Source: Chara braunii
Lineage: Eukaryota; Streptophyta; Charophyceae; Charales; Characeae
Assembly: GCA_003427395.1 (NCBI GenBank)
Contig: BFEA01001024.1
Coordinates: 127,538 to 151,331, forward strand
Direction: 5' to 3'
DNA: 23,794 nucleotides
Under the pieces are notes generated by a model that was not told where the DNA came from, ran no database searches, and saw only the letters and a list, made by a program, of their open reading frames with translations. Position numbers and translations under genes: made by a program. Shown piece after piece: positions 20,209-23,794 of this stretch; positions within the stretch are counted from its first letter, which is position 1, and every line of letters starts with the position of its first letter.

Positions 20209-23200
20209 TCATCCCAAAAGTTCATGATATACAATGTTTTTTGTCAAAAAATTCTTATCAGGCAATGCAACACGAATGTTGTTGGGATGGTCAACATGCA
20301 ACAAAGCAACATACAGTTGACCGTACGTAAAAACCGACTTGAGCAGCCAAACCCCGACACGAGATACGATTTGTCATTGAGACTTGTTAATCGTTACAAC
20401 AAAAGCAAGGCGGACAGGAAATTGCATCCTACACCATTTGAATCCGGTGGTCTCACCATCGCTTGTCGGATCAATCTTGGGGATTAATGCAATCTTACCC
20501 GTGTGCATTATTGTCACTTCCAACAAATTATCATTAACAATCTTTTTTAGAATCAGCCTTGTACCGTTGCGAAGTCCTTGCTTCAGCGACAAATTTTCCA
20601 AAAACATCACGGACGCACAAATTTTAAGTGCAGCTTCTGAGGTGGAAGGCCTGATGCATTGAGAGAGTTTAAAAACCCTCGCTCAATACCTAGTCCGGCA
20701 TCCGAATCGGGATAATCAACGTCAAGAAGCTCACGAACCTCCTAGCGAAATCGTCAAGAACACCGTTGTTAACAAAACCGACATCGTTATTAGTAGGACA
20801 TAAAATTAATCGAGGCGAGAAATACTCGGCATCCCCTACGTGGTTGGGTGCATCGTCAAACGTCCATGAAATCAACTCATCAATCCGTTTATCCCTACAA
20901 ATCTCACGTGACGATCTTATCGCAGTAGGTTCATTAGGAACAACAAGAGACTGGTCATCATTCCTAACACGCATAAAAAAATGGGCATACATTCGTGTCA
21001 TTTCATCATCGCCTAAGCTTAAGATTCCCATATTTTCGGTCATTTGATGAACCTCAAAAAGTTTTCACAAATAAGACATTTTGATGGACGCACCAATTTG
21101 TTGCGCTCGCGATCCCTGTTTCACAACGGGCAAAACCTGTCAAAAATCCACAACAAGAAATAAAATTTTCGCACCAAACGGCTCATCATTGTTACAGAGG
21201 TTCTGAAGCGTAATGTCAAAAGTTTCCAGGTGAAACTTGTTACTTATCGAAAACTCGTCCCAAACAATCAAGTCGGTACGACGGATAAGTTCCACAAGAT
21301 CACTTTGTTTCGGAATTGAGAAGGGGCGGGTGTTACCAGGCTTCAAAGGTGTCCGGAATCGTGAGTGAAACGTTTGACCCCCTATCGAAAGAGTTGCCGC
21401 TATGCCACTCGACGCCACAGTCAGTCCAATGGCAGAACGGGACCTGATGCCCCTCAAAATCGTTTCAATGCAAAAAATATTTTATGTCCCGGTCGGCGCA
21501 TTGATAAAAGTACGCAACGTTTTTTTCTCTTGCACAACCCGAACAAGTCTTTCTACCAAAACTCCTTGGCGTGGTCGAAGCCGTCGAAAATTAGAGTGTT
21601 ATCTACGTTGCATTTGAATTGGATCATACGACAGCTCGTCGTTTAGAATCGACGAGGTTCTCGTAATGTCTCGTTATGTTCTCAACAATTGTTTCCCTGC
21701 CGGATGTCGGATAATAGAGGCAGAACTGATGGATGTTTTTTTCAGACTCTTGCAAAATACGATTAAGATGAAATAAAACTAACGATTGTAAAATGTTTAG
21801 GGGAACCATTTCATTGTCTGCGGCGATACTGAAAATAGTCACACATCTTATCCCAATATCATTCAAAGAAACAGACCGGATCGTTCACTGGACCAAAGAC
21901 GAGAATCATAGCACTTACTTTACGAACTTCTTCAGGCATATAATGTCCTGCGACTGTCTCTATGCATTGATCTTATGCATCGTCGGTTTGCAAAAGGCCC
22001 AATCGAAGGCACATGTATCGAAAAGAATTGTATTCGACTTGGTGCACCGTACAAATTTTGGCAAAAGAGCGTACCCCACGAGGATGTTCATGATTTAGCA
22101 ACACACGCAGATAGAATCGTTCAGTTTTCGTGATCCTCACATGATGCAACCAAGAGATCTTTTCGAAGGGAACACCGAAGATCACGCTTTCTTCAGTTTC
22201 ACTTCTTATGTTTGTTGTTTCATACACGAGTAGTAACGATCTCTGCATACAGAGGAAACTCCTCTTTAGGAACATGTCCATTCAAAGAGTTGTGTTCCAT
22301 CCACGCTGTCAATTTCGTTTTCGGGGGGTCATGTGAAACAACATCATGCTAAGTGTCAAGATCAAATTGCAATTTTTGCATGTTCTGGATATGCACGGAC
22401 AATCTTTCGACCGCGGGTTATTGTTTCGCTAGGTTGTAGACGCCAACATTCATCGTACGCACCTGCAACACGCATATCTTGATACGATTTGACTTCATCG
22501 ATGGGGAGATTACTATCTTGCTCGCAAACCATAACACGATCACAGTCTTGTATACGTATTTATATACGTACTTGCACACCTTGATGTTAGCACAATATTC
22601 AACATTCAACTGACAATTAAACCTCATTTGCAAGTAAGGGTTATGCGAGACCACACGACGATTATCGTAAACGATTTCATTTTGAATAATCGTAAAACCA
22701 CTGTCACTTGGTCTCCTTCTCCTGTACGAAGGGTACGTTTGTTCGTCTTTGAAGGTTATTGTCGAAATTAATTCTTTTGGGAACCCTTCTGTGCAGTCTC
22801 TATCCTCCGTACACAAAGCGTCACGTTTCTCCGCACCGCAAATCGCGTAAAACATGAACTTGACAACCCTTTCTCTCAATTCCCCTTCTGGAGGAATCTC
22901 AGCCTACACTCCATTGTCAACAACATCCGCATGCCGAAGTTTATCATCCTGATGCTATGTGCGTGTCGTAGACCTTTTTTTTGAAACTCCACAATATACA
23001 ACATTCAATTCACCCTACCAAAAATCTGTTTGTTTTTTTATCTCATCGATGAATTGTGTAAGATAACCTTTGAACACTCTCGCGAAAAGATTCGACTTGT
23101 CGTTAGGACATTGACCTGGCAACAGGGCTTGTTTGATCTCCGACTAGTTAGTGTTGCACGTCATATTGATGAAAAAATCTGGTTTTCTGAATCGCCTCAG

Positions 23201-23680
23201 GATTGCCATTCAGTCGTGATATCTTTCAGTCATATATTGAGGACCCCCAATGAACGTTGACGGTAAAACCACTTTTGTCCAAACATCATCGCCACGTTGA
23301 TTTTGTTCCACTGCATCTCGTAAATTTTGATAATACTCTAACCGCAATTTTTTTTGATGGAATCTCAACCATTTTAAATGAAGGGATTCAACCTTAACGT
23401 ACGCCATGCAACAAAACTCGTGGAAAAAACATGCTGCATAAAGGAGGCAAAGTCTTTTACCATCACGTTCGTGAAGGTGAAACGCATAGTACTCCTTGAC
23501 GCTGAGTCCTGACGGCCATCCAACTTCCGAGGCATGCCGGACAGACCAACTATCAATTCCGTCCGGAAAAAGCAAAACAAACCTTAAGCAGTCATGCGCT
23601 CGGGAACATTCTGGAACCACAACCGCTTGCCGCTCACCCGGAAGAGGAGCACGCAAACAAATCTCGATCTCACGAGAAAG
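20209..23680 (-). pseudogene. Helitron Rep-helicase pseudogene (HUH nuclease plus Pif1-type helicase)
   Basis: Helitron proteins nick one strand and unwind it for rolling-circle transposition. Reading down the minus strand, the Helitron_like_N region (23656-23210) shows RFVLLFPDGIDSW and VVLPSTFIGGPQYM. The HUH nuclease motif follows as GLRHAH (His-Ala-His codons 22957-22965). The two-tyrosine motif is KYVYKYVYK (22547-22573). The conserved linker has ERFYLRVLLNHEHPRG (within 22281-21973). The Pif1 domain has VASSGIAATLSIGG, LIVWDE, and QFPVRLAFVVTINKSQ (about 20421-20374). It ends with YGQLYVAL, PNNIRVAL and TKNIVYHELL before a TGA at 20209. At least five frame changes and several stops break it. 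The Walker A site (about 21473-21493) reads TGT-stop-NIF instead of GGTGKTF. Family assignment is firm. The gene is dead. Confidence 0.93.
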
Positions 23681-23702
23681 TAGAGAGAGAGAGAGAGAGA
23701 GG

Positions 23703-23703
<1 letters not shown>
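23681..23703. repeat. GA microsatellite
   Basis: A GA run directly abuts the open Rep reading frame, so the Helitron 5' coding part is interrupted or truncated here. Confidence 0.93.

Positions 23704-23704
<1 letters not shown>

Positions 23705-23794
<90 letters not shown>
23705..23794. repeat. GT microsatellite reaching the window edge
   Basis: About 45 GT units run to the last base, so the full length is unknown. Confidence 0.97.

Larger units (their letters stand above)
17791..23680 (-). mobile_element. Decayed Helitron (rolling-circle transposon), termini not found
   Basis: The minus strand carries a Rep-helicase gene (23680 to 20209). Just downstream is a hypothetical gene that may belong to the same element. 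The 5' side breaks off into GA/GT microsatellite at the window edge. No 5' TC or 3' hairpin-CTRR terminus could be placed, so the outer limits are only the coding limits. Confidence 0.7.

Noticed and set aside
1-23794. CRISPR array, riboswitch, bacterial operon or phage features
   Set aside because: Repeats present are microsatellites, LTRs or tandem duplications without spacer structure, and all coding content belongs to eukaryotic transposons.

Overview
The window is eukaryotic nuclear DNA made almost wholly of decayed transposable elements and simple repeats. A land plant is the best guess. The LINE has the plant L1-type layout: an ORF1 with a zinc knuckle, then an ORF2 with endonuclease, reverse transcriptase and a C-terminal zf-RVT finger. 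The LTR element is a Ty3/gypsy chromovirus primed by initiator tRNA-Met. A non-seed plant such as a fern is possible, but the sequence alone does not settle it. I see no intact host gene, no tRNA or rRNA gene, and no CRISPR array.

Layout. (1) About 1-8640, minus strand: a long LINE. ORF1 (8640 to 4821) is followed by ORF2 (about 4690 to 337), and the 3' UTR runs off the left edge. ORF1 has three in-frame stops and one frameshift. ORF2 has five in-frame stops and no frameshift over about 4.3 kb. (2) 8641-11349: the presumed LINE 5' UTR, unassigned DNA, a 155-bp foldback element, a 43-T run next to an N with an exon-like scrap beside it, and a GA/GATA microsatellite. (3) 11350-17208, plus strand: a Ty3/gypsy chromovirus inserted into that GATA microsatellite. 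Its LTRs are about 1.5 and 1.4 kb. Gag, protease and the start of RT are missing, replaced by a 140-bp copy of the element's own PPT/LTR junction. Pol is otherwise nearly complete, with two 1-nt frameshifts. The 5' LTR carries a short A-tailed insertion flanked by 10-bp direct repeats. (4) 17209-17640: GATA/GA and CT microsatellites around a hairpin whose loop contains TAATATTAC. (5) 17791-23680, minus strand: a degraded Helitron Rep-helicase gene (about 23680 to 20209), then a hypothetical gene of unknown family (about 20127 to 17791) that contains a 662-bp tandem duplication. (6) 23681-23794: GA and GT microsatellites at the right edge.

The genes fall into three independent mobile modules. 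The LINE copies itself by target-primed reverse transcription, the chromovirus by LTR retrotransposition and integrase, and the Helitron by rolling-circle replication with an HUH nuclease and Pif1-type helicase. None looks autonomous in its present form. The points most worth a second look are the rearranged chromovirus, the near-exclusive decay of the LINE by stops one C-to-T step from Gln or Arg codons, the unidentified duplicated gene beside the Helitron, and the origin-like hairpin.
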